Source: Nocardioides seonyuensis
GTDB taxonomy: Bacteria > Actinomycetota > Actinomycetes > Propionibacteriales > Nocardioidaceae
Assembly (NCBI RefSeq): GCF_004683965.1
Contig: NZ_CP038436.1
Location: 1,426,001-1,490,000 of the forward strand
Reading direction: 5' to 3'
DNA: 64,000 nt
A program made the translations under genes and the position numbers. Shown piece by piece: positions 56,813-64,000 of this stretch; positions within the stretch are counted from its first letter, which is position 1, and every line of letters starts with the position of its first letter. The notes below the pieces were generated by a model that was given only the letters and a program-made list of their open reading frames with translations, did not search any database and was not told the origin of the DNA.

Positions 56813-57661
56813 TCAGGCCTCGGCGATCGTGGTGTAGCTGTCGGGCCGCCGGTCGCGGTAGAACTGCCAGTCGTCGCGCATCTGCTGGACCATGTCGAGG
56901 TCGATGTCGCGGACCATCAGCTCCTCCTTGTCATCGGCTCCGCGGTCGCCGACGAAGTTGCCGCGGGGGTCGATGACCTGGCTCGTGCCGTAGAAGTCGA
57001 CGGCCTCGTCGCCGTACTCGTTGTCCTCGAGCCCCACCCGGTTGGGCTGGAGCACGAAGTAGCCGTTGGCGACAGCGGCGCACGGGCCCTCGACCTCCCA
57101 GAGGCGGTTGGAGAGGCCGGGCTTGGTGGCGTTGGGGTTGAAGACCATGTGTGCCCCGCGGAGCCCCAGCTCGCGCCACCCCTCGGGGAAGTGGCGGTCG
57201 TAGCAGATGTAGACCCCGACCTTGCCGACGGCGGTGTCGAAGACCGGGTAGCCGAGGTTGCCGGGGCGGAAGTAGAACTTCTCCCAGAACTTCTCGAGGT
57301 TGGGGATGTGGTTCTTGCGGTAGCTGCCCAGGATCGTGCCGTCGGCGTCCACCACGACCGCGGTGTTGTAGTAGACGCCCGTCTGCGCCTCCTCGTAGAT
57401 CGGCAGGATCATCACCATCTCGAGCTCCTTGGCCAGCGCCGCGAAGCGTTGCACGATGGGGCCGTCGGCCGGCTCGGCGTAGCGGTAGTACTTCTGGTCC
57501 TGGGTGATCCCGAAGTAGGGCCCGTAGAACAGCTCCTGGAAGCAGATGACCTGAGCCCCCTGCGCCTTGGCATCGCGGGCGAACTGCTCGTGCTTGTCGA
57601 GCATGGACTCCTTGTCGCCGGTCCACGTGGTCTGGCTGATCGCTGCCCGCACGGTCGTCAT
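56813..57661 (-). CDS. Nitrilase-family N-carbamoyl-beta-alanine amidohydrolase (beta-ureidopropionase)
   Basis: A 282-aa carbon-nitrogen hydrolase. The catalytic triad is Glu in VICFQELFYGPYFG, Lys in GSYRKNHIPN and Cys in VYICYDRHFPEGW. It is close in pattern to beta-ureidopropionase, which releases beta-alanine, CO2 and ammonia. It is the first gene of the pyrimidine operon, facing the MocR regulator across 111 bases. Confidence 0.93.
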   Translation of the reverse strand: MTTVRAAISQTTWTGDKESMLDKHEQFARDAKAQGAQVICFQELFYGPYFGITQDQKYYRYAEPADGPIVQRFAALAKELEMVMILPIYEEAQTGVYYNTAVVVDADGTILGSYRKNHIPNLEKFWEKFYFRPGNLGYPVFDTAVGKVGVYICYDRHFPEGWRELGLRGAHMVFNPNATKPGLSNRLWEVEGPCAAVANGYFVLQPNRVGLEDNEYGDEAVDFYGTSQVIDPRGNFVGDRGADDKEELMVRDIDLDMVQQMRDDWQFYRDRRPDSYTTIAEA

Positions 57662-57694
57662 GACGGTCTCCCTCGGGGTGTGACGCAGGTCTCA

Positions 57695-57723
57695 TTGGAA
57701 CGTTATCCTGTGACTTGAACATT
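57695..57723. promoter_or_regulatory. Imperfect direct repeat in the MocR/pyrimidine divergent gap
   Basis: TTGGAACGTT (57695-57704) and CTTGAACATT (57714-57723) are similar 10-mers about two helical turns apart, in the AT-richest part of the 111-base gap. MocR/GabR-type regulators bind paired direct repeats. The region should also hold both divergent promoters. Confidence 0.4.
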
Positions 57724-57772
57724 TAGCGAGCCCTTTCCCCGGACTTCCTTCTCTGCGCTAGACAGGACTCTC

Positions 57773-59110
57773 GTGGCCAGCTCCCCCGACCTCTCGGCGC
57801 TCGAGGACCGCACTCCCCAGGGCATCGCGGGCACCTTCGCGCGGGCGGTGCGCTCCGGCGAGCTGGTCCCCGGCGACCGGTTGCCGACCGTCCGCGCGGT
57901 GGCGGCCGAGCTGGGGGTCAGTCCCGCCACGGTCAGCGCCGCGTGGCAGGCGCTGCGGCGCACCGGGGTGGTCGTCTCCCGTGGGCGGTCGGGCACCTTC
58001 GTGCTCGACACCCCCCGCACCTGGCTCACCCCGCGCCAGCAGGGACTCGTGGCGGGTCCGACCGAGCAGGTCCGGCTGGACCTCTCCCGCGGCACGCCCG
58101 ATCCCACGCTGCTCCCAGCCCTCGGTCCCGCGTTGGGCCGGGTGTCCACGCCGGCCTTCACCGGGGTCTACCAGGACGAGCCGGTCCTGCCGGCCCTGCG
58201 CCAGCTGCTGCTGGGCAGCTGGCCCAGCCCGGTCGAGGCGCTGACGGTCGTGAACGGCGCGATGGACGGGATCAACCGCACGCTCGAGCTGGTGGTCCGG
58301 CTGGGCGACCGGGTGGTGCTGGAGTCACCCGGCTACCCGATGTTCTACGACCTCGTCGAGTCACTGGGCGCCGAGATCATCCCAGTGGAGCTGGACCGCC
58401 ACGGGATCCGGCCGACATCCCTGCGGACGGCCCTGGAGGCGTCGCCGGTCGCCGTCGTGCTGCAGCCCCGGGCCCACAACCCCACCGGCGTCGCGATGAC
58501 CGGCGTCCGCGCGCAGACGCTGGCCGGCGTGCTCCGGAGGGCCCCCGCATGTCCCTGGATCGTCGAGGACGACCACTCGGGGTCCATCAGCACCAGGCCC
58601 GACGTCTCGCTGGGCAACCACCTTCCCGACCGCACGGTGCACGTGCGCAGTTTCTCCAAGTCCCACGGACCCGACCTCCGGATCGCGGCCCTGGGCGGTC
58701 CCGCCTCCTTGGTGGACTCCCTCGTCGGACGGCGGATGCTCGGCCCCGGGTGGACCTCCCGGATGCTCCAGACCATCCTGCACGACCTGCTCACCGAGGC
58801 ACGCTCGCTCGACGAGGTCAGCGAGGCGAGGCGACAGTACTTCGGTCGCCAACGCGACCTGGTCGCACATCTCGCCGAGCTCGGACTGCACCTGCCCGCG
58901 CCCGACGGCATCAACCTGTGGCTCCCGGTCCGTGACGAGCGCGCTGCCCTGGCCCACCTCGCCGCTGCGGGGATCCGTGCGGCCCCCGGCAGCCCCTTCT
59001 TCCCCGGCCCGGCGGCCCCTCCCCATGTCAGGGTCACGTCCGGGCTCGTGGCGCCGGAGCATGCCGCCACCGTGGCCGCCGCGCTGGTGGGCGCGACGAG
59101 GGCTGGGTGA
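57773..59110 (+). CDS. MocR/GabR-type regulator: GntR HTH fused to an aminotransferase fold
   Basis: A 445-aa protein. The N-terminal GntR HTH has GIAGTFARAVRSGELVPGDR and AAELGVSPATVSAAWQALRR. The C-terminal fold-type I aminotransferase domain has HNPTGVAMTG, IVEDDHSGSIS and a PLP Lys in VRSFSKSHGPDLRIAALGG. Start GTG at 57773. It is divergent from the pyrimidine operon, which it probably controls in response to a PLP-reactive amine such as beta-alanine. The effector is inferred. Confidence 0.93.
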   Translation: MASSPDLSALEDRTPQGIAGTFARAVRSGELVPGDRLPTVRAVAAELGVSPATVSAAWQALRRTGVVVSRGRSGTFVLDTPRTWLTPRQQGLVAGPTEQVRLDLSRGTPDPTLLPALGPALGRVSTPAFTGVYQDEPVLPALRQLLLGSWPSPVEALTVVNGAMDGINRTLELVVRLGDRVVLESPGYPMFYDLVESLGAEIIPVELDRHGIRPTSLRTALEASPVAVVLQPRAHNPTGVAMTGVRAQTLAGVLRRAPACPWIVEDDHSGSISTRPDVSLGNHLPDRTVHVRSFSKSHGPDLRIAALGGPASLVDSLVGRRMLGPGWTSRMLQTILHDLLTEARSLDEVSEARRQYFGRQRDLVAHLAELGLHLPAPDGINLWLPVRDERAALAHLAAAGIRAAPGSPFFPGPAAPPHVRVTSGLVAPEHAATVAAALVGATRAG

Positions 59111-59218
59111 CGCCGGCCGCCATGCAGGTGCATCTCGGCAAACTCGCCAACTCCGCTGTGGTGCGCCGGCAGGCGTGGTCGAATGTCCGGAGCCGTCGGA
59201 CGAACAGAGGGATTCACT

Positions 59219-59935
59219 GTGCTGGGCAACAAGGGGGCACGGCGTGCCATCGCCGTGGGAGTGCTGGGGGCCGTCCTGTCCTCGTGCGGGACCATCGAGG
59301 AGCTCACCAAGAGCGACTTCGCCAAGCAGGAGCCCGAGGCGATCGCCCAGTCGGCGGTCAAGGCCATCAAGGACATCGAGACGGTCAGGCTCACCGGCCC
59401 GCACCAGGAGAACGGACGGGAGCTCTTCCTCGACATGTGGGTGAGTCGGTCCGGCGACTGCCGGGGCACCTTGCGCGAGAGCGGCAACAACGTCGACGTC
59501 CGGCGCGTCGACGAGAAGATCTGGTTCAAGGGTGACACCGGCTTCTTCAACATGGTCGGGAAGAGCCAGGTGCCGCGCGCAGCGCTGGAGAAGCTGAGCA
59601 CGCACTGGGTGGCCCTGGACGACGCCGCCAGCCGCAAGGCGTTCAGCAAGTTCTGCGACCTCGACAAGCTGTTCAAGGACGTGGACACGCTGACGGACGT
59701 CGACGGTGTCACGGTCGGGGACGAGGTCGACCTCGACGGCCGCGCAGCCGTCGAGATGAGCTCCACCCCCGGTGGGGCCTACACCGAGCGCATCTGGGTC
59801 TCCAGCGAGGCACCGCACTACATCCTCAAGGCATCCACCGACGAGGCTCGCCAAAGGGGCACCTTCGCCTTCTCCGAGTTCAACGAGGAGGTCGTCGTGA
59901 CGAAGCCGGCCTCCAAGGAGATCTACACCCCCTGA
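59219..59935 (+). CDS. LppX/LprG-like lipoprotein, first of three tandem copies
   Basis: A 238-aa protein from GTG at 59219, with Arg residues, a hydrophobic core and lipobox VLSSC. The mature part has SAVKAIKDIETVRLTGPHQE, KIWFKGDTGFF and ERIWVSSEAPHYILKAST, a pattern like the LppX/LprAFG beta-barrel-half lipoproteins of mycobacteria. It shares the layout 'GDxxFW/F', 'C-D-x-D' and 'PHY-K' with the next two genes. Function unknown; lipid carriage is one possibility. Confidence 0.75.
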   Translation: MLGNKGARRAIAVGVLGAVLSSCGTIEELTKSDFAKQEPEAIAQSAVKAIKDIETVRLTGPHQENGRELFLDMWVSRSGDCRGTLRESGNNVDVRRVDEKIWFKGDTGFFNMVGKSQVPRAALEKLSTHWVALDDAASRKAFSKFCDLDKLFKDVDTLTDVDGVTVGDEVDLDGRAAVEMSSTPGGAYTERIWVSSEAPHYILKASTDEARQRGTFAFSEFNEEVVVTKPASKEIYTP

Positions 59936-59966
59936 CAGGCGGGGGTGCCGGACGAGAGGCAGGAAC

Positions 59967-60728
59967 GTGCAGGGCGTACGACCAAGGCTGGCCGGCGCGA
60001 TCGCGGTGATGACGTTGAGCGGCTGCGCGGTGGTCGACGACCTCCGATACCCCTACGCCGGCGAGGACGCGGGCGCGATCTTCGTCGACGCCGCGTCGGC
60101 CACCTCCGACACCCGCACACTGCGCGTCTCCGGCTTCGTCGACCCCGAGGGCAAGGGCAAGGCGACCATCGACTTCAGCCTCATGACGGGCACCGGGGGG
60201 CACTGCAGCGGCGAGGTCAGCCTGGACACTGCGTCGTTCGACGTCCTCACCACGCCGGACGGATCGTTCCTGAGGGGCAGCGCGTGGAGCTGGCAGAAGC
60301 TGAGCCTGCTCACGGAACAGCCGATGCCCGCACGGTCTCGAGTCCTGGAGGGACGCTGGGTCAAGAAGTCCGACACCGTGCCGCTGGACCCCGTACCACT
60401 GTGCCGGCTCATGGCCGACCTACTCACCGAGGAGGAGCAGTCAGCCGTCGACGAGGGCGAGCCGCCGAGCAACCTCGTGCTGGTGAACGAAGGGCTCGGC
60501 GAGGCGGCGGGTGAGAAGGCGGTCAGGCTGCAGGTGACTGACGAGGACAGCGTGACGGACGCGTGGGTCTCCCTCGAAGAGCCTCACTACTTCGTCAAGA
60601 TGGTTCAGGAGGACGCGCACGCGCGGGTGCAGGTGGTGCTCTCCGACTTCGACCTCCCGGCCGAGTTCGACACCCCACCGCACACGGAGGTCCTCGACCT
60701 CGGAGACCGCCCCGGCGCGCAGGCCTGA
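59967..60728 (+). CDS. LppX/LprG-like lipoprotein, second of three tandem copies
   Basis: A 253-aa protein with a short signal (RPRLAGAIAVMTLSGC) giving lipobox TLSGC. The mature region has TSDTRTLRVSGFVDPEGKGK, GHCSGEVSL, PVPLCRLMADLL and DAWVSLEEPHYFVKMVQED, matching its neighbours in order of motifs. The late DFDLPAEFDTPP resembles EFDRELDITPP of the third copy. It lies 31 bases after the first copy. Confidence 0.75.
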   Translation: MQGVRPRLAGAIAVMTLSGCAVVDDLRYPYAGEDAGAIFVDAASATSDTRTLRVSGFVDPEGKGKATIDFSLMTGTGGHCSGEVSLDTASFDVLTTPDGSFLRGSAWSWQKLSLLTEQPMPARSRVLEGRWVKKSDTVPLDPVPLCRLMADLLTEEEQSAVDEGEPPSNLVLVNEGLGEAAGEKAVRLQVTDEDSVTDAWVSLEEPHYFVKMVQEDAHARVQVVLSDFDLPAEFDTPPHTEVLDLGDRPGAQA

Positions 60729-60789
60729 CAATTCGCTGCTGACGCCGCTGGAGTCCGCTCATGGACGTCCCCCCGTGGACTCTGGTGGA

Positions 60790-61548
60790 ATGGCGCGGAC
60801 GAGGGAGACCACCATGACCGTCTCGGGACTGGCAGTCGCGGTGCTGGCCGCGTCCGCCCCCCTGCTGCTGGCCGCGTGCTCGGCGAGCACTGACGCCACC
60901 CGCGAGGAGCCGGTTCCGCAGGACCCACGAGCCCTCGCCCTCGACGCCTTCGACGAGATGCGCGAGCTCGAGTCGCTCAGGATGGCGGGCACGTTCACGA
61001 CCGCCGACGGCGTCATCGCGATGGACGTCCGCATTCGGTCCGACGGCCAGTGCGAGGGCGAGTTCGAGATGGGTCGCGGCACCGCGAGGTTCGTCAAGGA
61101 CGACCAAGGGGCCTGGATCAAGGGTGACGAGCGGTTCTGGCGGGCGACCCTCGACACCCCCAAGGAGGCCCGGGTCGTCATCGCGCTGGTGGGCTCGAAG
61201 TGGGCCAGGCCACCTTCGGACGCCATGCTCGGGCCGCTGTGCGACTTCGACCAGGTCCTCGACACCTTCGACCCGAAGCTCTTCGACGACGGATCGGTGA
61301 GCCAGGGCGACGTCGAGGTGGTCGGGGACGTCGAGACCGTCCCCGTCAAGGAGAAGTCCTTCGGCATCTGGACCACCATCTGGATCTCGGTCGCCGAGCC
61401 CCACAGGGTCGTCAAGATGATCACCCCTTCGGGCGACGACCCGGGGAGGGTCGAGTTCAGCGAGTTCGACCGCGAGCTCGACATCACCCCGCCCGACGAG
61501 GACGTCGTCGTGGACCTCAGGGGCGACGCGCCCGAGCGCGTCGTGTGA
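60790..61548 (+). CDS. LppX/LprG-like lipoprotein, third of three tandem copies
   Basis: A 252-aa protein with signal peptide and lipobox LLAAC. The mature part has EMRELESLRMAGTFTTADGV, QCEGEFEMGRG, AWIKGDERFW, GPLCDFDQVLD and TTIWISVAEPHRVVKMI. ATG at 60790 is used because it keeps the basic n-region (ARTRETT). ATG at 60814 has a better Shine-Dalgarno (GAGGGAG) but no basic residue. It is convergent to the M15 peptidase. Confidence 0.72.
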   Translation: MARTRETTMTVSGLAVAVLAASAPLLLAACSASTDATREEPVPQDPRALALDAFDEMRELESLRMAGTFTTADGVIAMDVRIRSDGQCEGEFEMGRGTARFVKDDQGAWIKGDERFWRATLDTPKEARVVIALVGSKWARPPSDAMLGPLCDFDQVLDTFDPKLFDDGSVSQGDVEVVGDVETVPVKEKSFGIWTTIWISVAEPHRVVKMITPSGDDPGRVEFSEFDRELDITPPDEDVVVDLRGDAPERVV

Positions 61549-61574
61549 GCAGCACCTTCGTCACCGACGCGCTC
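61534..61574. terminator. Bidirectional terminator between the lipoprotein and peptidase genes
   Basis: GAGCGCGTCG (61534-61543) pairs with CGACGCGCTC (61565-61574), a perfect 10-bp stem with a 21-base loop. It spans the stop codons of both convergent genes. Confidence 0.55.
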
Positions 61575-62442
61575 ACAACCCGTTGCGGCTGAAGTGCTGG
61601 TAGTCCAGTGAGCGGCGCCAGTCGCCGCCCCACTCCCAGCCGATCGAGGCGAACGCCTCGACGACCGGCCCGTCGGCGGTGATCATGCCGGGACGCACCT
61701 CGTCGCGCCGCAGGTAGGACGACGCCAGCTCCGGCAGCAGGACCTGTCCCTTCGCGTACGGGTTCTGGAACGTGTTGACGTCGATGGCGAGCCCGTAGGC
61801 GTGCTGGGAGAAGTACGACGTCCCGGTCGATGCCCGGCACACGAACGCGCCCGTCCCGTTGCCGTCGCCCGTGGGCGGTGCTTCGGGGTCCCACGTCGGC
61901 ACCACGACGACCTGCTCCATGGGGAAGCGCGCGCGGTAGAGCCGGCCGAACACCTTCGCGACGTCCCGGGCCACCGTGCGGTGGACGAGCAGCTCCCCGG
62001 TGTGGCGTCGGGCGTCGAACCCCCAGAACGCCAGTCGCACCCAGGCGAGATCGCGGCGCCCCACCGGGCAGCCGGGCCGCCAGGTCGAGCGGCGGATCAC
62101 GTGCCGGGGTGCGGGTACGACGACACGAGCGGCGTAGCCCTCGCCGGGCAGCGCAGGCAGCCGGTCGGGCAGCGTCCACCCCCGGGTCCGCAGGGCAGGG
62201 GGCGTGCGTCGTACCTCGCCGTAGCCGGTCGCAGGGTCGACCGGGAGCTCGCGGGTGCCCAGCCACGACGGCGGCCTGCTGCCGAGTCCCGAGCTGGGTG
62301 CCACGAGCGTGCCGTCGGTGCGCGGCTGCAGGACGGTGCGGGCGTACTCGCGTGCACCTGTCACGACAGGTGCGGGCGCGCCCAGGGACAGCGTGACGGC
62401 CTGCACGAGCAGGCCGGCGAGCGCCGCAGACAGAGCCATCAC
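61573..62442 (-). CDS. M15-family (VanY-like) D,D-carboxypeptidase, secreted
   Basis: A 289-aa protein with an N-terminal hydrophobic signal. The C-terminal zinc peptidase domain has SQHAYGLAIDVNTFQNPY, holding the His and Asp zinc ligands, and FASIGWEWGGDWRRSLDYQH with the last His. The family trims D-Ala from peptidoglycan stems. The segment before it (about residues 40-150) is unassigned. It is 49 bases from the kinase gene on the same strand. Confidence 0.85.
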   Translation of the reverse strand: MMALSAALAGLLVQAVTLSLGAPAPVVTGAREYARTVLQPRTDGTLVAPSSGLGSRPPSWLGTRELPVDPATGYGEVRRTPPALRTRGWTLPDRLPALPGEGYAARVVVPAPRHVIRRSTWRPGCPVGRRDLAWVRLAFWGFDARRHTGELLVHRTVARDVAKVFGRLYRARFPMEQVVVVPTWDPEAPPTGDGNGTGAFVCRASTGTSYFSQHAYGLAIDVNTFQNPYAKGQVLLPELASSYLRRDEVRPGMITADGPVVEAFASIGWEWGGDWRRSLDYQHFSRNGL

Positions 62443-62491
62443 CCCAACGTACGCCGGAAGGGTTGGTCAGGGAGGCGCGACCACATCAGCG

Positions 62492-64000
62492 TCAGCGTGG
62501 GGTGCGACGCCGGTCGTCCATGGCCGGGAACATCAGGCGCACGGTGGTGCCCCTGCCCAGCTCGGACTCGACGCTGACCTGACCCTCGTGGCGCTCCACC
62601 ACCCCCTTGACGATGTCGAGGCCGAGCCCGGTCCCCGGCCGGGCGAGTGCCTCGGGGTTGGACGAGCGGAAGAAGGGCGTGAACAGGGCGGCCTGGTCGT
62701 CCACGGAGATGCCGAGCCCTTCGTCACGACAGGCGAGGACGAGCCACGGCCCCTCCCGTCGCAGCGAGACGGACACGTGGCCACCCGGGTCGGAGTACTT
62801 CACCGCGTTGTCCACGACGTTGGTCAGGGCGCCGCTCAGCTGGTCGGGATCGCCGCGGGTCAGGCAGACCGTCGCCGGCTCGTCCATCTCGAGGGTCACC
62901 CCAGCGCGGGACGCCACCGCCTCCATGGCGTTGGTCACCTCCTGCACCAGGGTCCCCACGTCGACGGTGACGCGGAACTGGTCGCGGTCGGGATCGCTGA
63001 CCCGGGCCAGGGTCGTGAGGTCGTTGACCATGCCCATCATGCGTACGACACCGCGCTCGATGGCCTCGAGCCGCTGTGCCGCCTCCGCGGGGAGGCCGTC
63101 GGCCATCGCCAGCAGCTCGGCGTTGGCCCGGATGATCGTGAGCGGCGTCTTGAGCTCGTGGGTGATGGTGTTGTGGAACGACCGGCGCAGCTCCTCGTGC
63201 CAGTTGAGCTGCTCGAGCAGGTCGCGCTCTCGGTGGGTGGCCCGGGCGTCGACGATCTTGCGCCCCAGGTCGTGGCCGAAGTCGAGGACTGCCTCGCTCT
63301 CCGCGTCGGTCCAGCGCCGGCCCTCCCACCCTCGCGCGATCAGCATGAGCCCCAGGGCGGTGCCCGATGCCCCGACCGGGGCGAGCACGACCGTGCGAGC
63401 GTCGACATCGTCCAGCATGGCGTCCAGGGCCGCCCCGATCGAGCGCAGCTCGTCGTCGCCCCAGACCTCGCCGGGTTCGACCACCACCACATGGTGCGAG
63501 GAGCAGGCGCGCTCCGCGGCGTCAGCCAGGGCGTCGCACTCTTCCGGGGACAGGCAGCGGCTCATCGGCCCGGTCCACCCCGCCCCGAAGACGTGCACCT
63601 CGAACGCAGTCGCGTCGAACGCGCCTCCCAGCTCTTCGACGGCCCGGCTCACCAGAGCCTCCTCGTCGTGGCGGACGTCCGGGGTGTGCAGGAGCCGGCG
63701 TACGACGGAGGTCATCCGCACGCTCTGGGCGAGCCGCTCGTGCTCCACGATGATGAGCAGGCACCGCAGGGAGAGCCGCAGGGCCTCGTCGACCTGCTCG
63801 GGCACCGCTGGACCGCCCTCCGCCGAACGCGCGGGACCGAGGTAGACGATCGCGCGCAGGTCGCCGTCCTCGTCGCGGACCGCCCGCACCAGCAGCTCAC
63901 CGCACCCCGGGCCCTCGGCCCTGAACCAGACGTCGTCCCCGTCGGGCTCCCCCTCGTCGAGGTCGACCCGCACCCGCTGGCGGAGCTCCTCGGTGTCGCG
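62492..64000 (-). CDS. Soluble sensor histidine kinase (5' end outside the window)
   Basis: At least 500 aa, open to the right edge (a GTG at 63973 is possible, but the frame continues upstream as coding-like sequence). A GAF-like region lies in the middle (AVEELGGAFDATAFEVHVFG). The HisKA domain has the phospho-His in NTITHELKTPLTIIRANAEL, then the N box NVVDNAVKYSDPG, DEGLGIS and GTGLGLDIVKGVVERHEGQV. No transmembrane helix is seen. No response regulator gene is within view on this side. Confidence 0.9.
   Translation of the reverse strand, partial: RDTEELRQRVRVDLDEGEPDGDDVWFRAEGPGCGELLVRAVRDEDGDLRAIVYLGPARSAEGGPAVPEQVDEALRLSLRCLLIIVEHERLAQSVRMTSVVRRLLHTPDVRHDEEALVSRAVEELGGAFDATAFEVHVFGAGWTGPMSRCLSPEECDALADAAERACSSHHVVVVEPGEVWGDDELRSIGAALDAMLDDVDARTVVLAPVGASGTALGLMLIARGWEGRRWTDAESEAVLDFGHDLGRKIVDARATHRERDLLEQLNWHEELRRSFHNTITHELKTPLTIIRANAELLAMADGLPAEAAQRLEAIERGVVRMMGMVNDLTTLARVSDPDRDQFRVTVDVGTLVQEVTNAMEAVASRAGVTLEMDEPATVCLTRGDPDQLSGALTNVVDNAVKYSDPGGHVSVSLRREGPWLVLACRDEGLGISVDDQAALFTPFFRSSNPEALARPGTGLGLDIVKGVVERHEGQVSVESELGRGTTVRLMFPAMDDRRRTPR

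Noticed and set aside
53418..57718. Several plus-strand frames of 250-520 codons over the pyrimidine operon
   Set aside because: Low-complexity Arg/Gly/Asp/His composition and full overlap with strong enzyme genes on the other strand.
1..64000. CRISPR arrays, tRNA or rRNA genes, insertion sequences and prophage parts
   Set aside because: I searched by eye for regular repeats, cloverleaf-like segments, transposase or integrase proteins and found none; a tool-based scan would be needed to be sure about tRNAs.

Overview
The window comes from a very GC-rich (roughly 70% G+C) actinobacterium with flagella. A member of Nocardioidaceae or a near relative is the best guess. The reasons are GTG starts and four-base ATGA/GTGA overlaps almost everywhere, a MenB the same length as the mycobacterial enzyme, Tat and lipoprotein signals of actinobacterial type, a probable F420-dependent oxidoreductase, an SsuR-like ROK regulator, and a flagellar set with rod, hook and export genes but no L-ring or P-ring genes. 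Genes are packed tightly: no gene-free stretch exceeds about 260 bases. I see no tRNA, rRNA, insertion sequence, prophage or CRISPR array.

1-26.7 kb is one flagellar island. Reading leftward on the minus strand: fliA; fliC; fliD-fliS-(fliT-like); flgB-flgC-fliE-fliF-fliG-fliH-fliI-fliJ-(NlpC/P60+SLT hydrolase)-fliK-flgD-flgE; flbD-motA-motB-fliL; fliM-fliN-fliO-fliP-fliQ-fliR-flhB; flhA, which is cut by the left edge. Divergent from fliA on the plus strand is flgN-flgK-flgL-fliW-csrA. Six operons start at a near-identical sigma-28 type promoter: C/T-CCTCAG, exactly 15 bases, then N-CCGAT. Four of the resulting leaders (flhA, flbD, flgB, fliC) begin within a few bases of the predicted transcript start with a hairpin that shows an A-N-GGA or AGGA loop, the signature of CsrA binding. 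fliM appears to be leaderless. Together with the linked fliW and csrA this suggests that FliA drives basal-body, motor and filament operons alike, and that CsrA, titrated by FliW, controls most of them after transcription.

26.7-32.4 kb holds assorted genes: a NarL-type response regulator with an unusual receiver, a DMT exporter with a divergent LysR regulator, menB, a cysteine-rich hypothetical and a Bcr/CflA-type MFS exporter.

32.4-43.9 kb looks like an organosulfur scavenging region. It has an SsuABC-type transporter, two FMNH2-dependent monooxygenases of the NtaA/SnaA/DszA family, two flavin reductases, a ROK regulator resembling SsuR, and a divergent gene fusing an FAD oxidoreductase to a TTC38-like TPR domain, coupled to a sirtuin.

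43.9-47.7 kb has a Tat-exported protein and a coupled trio (ATP-grasp ligase, DUF1704 metallopeptidase, N-formylglutamate amidohydrolase-like). 47.7-59.1 kb is a reductive pyrimidine catabolism operon: beta-ureidopropionase, dihydropyrimidinase, an LLM/F420-type oxidoreductase, an ABC importer with two permeases, a class III aminotransferase and a semialdehyde dehydrogenase. A MocR regulator lies divergently. The right end has three tandem paralogous lipoproteins, an M15 peptidase and a sensor kinase that is cut by the window edge.
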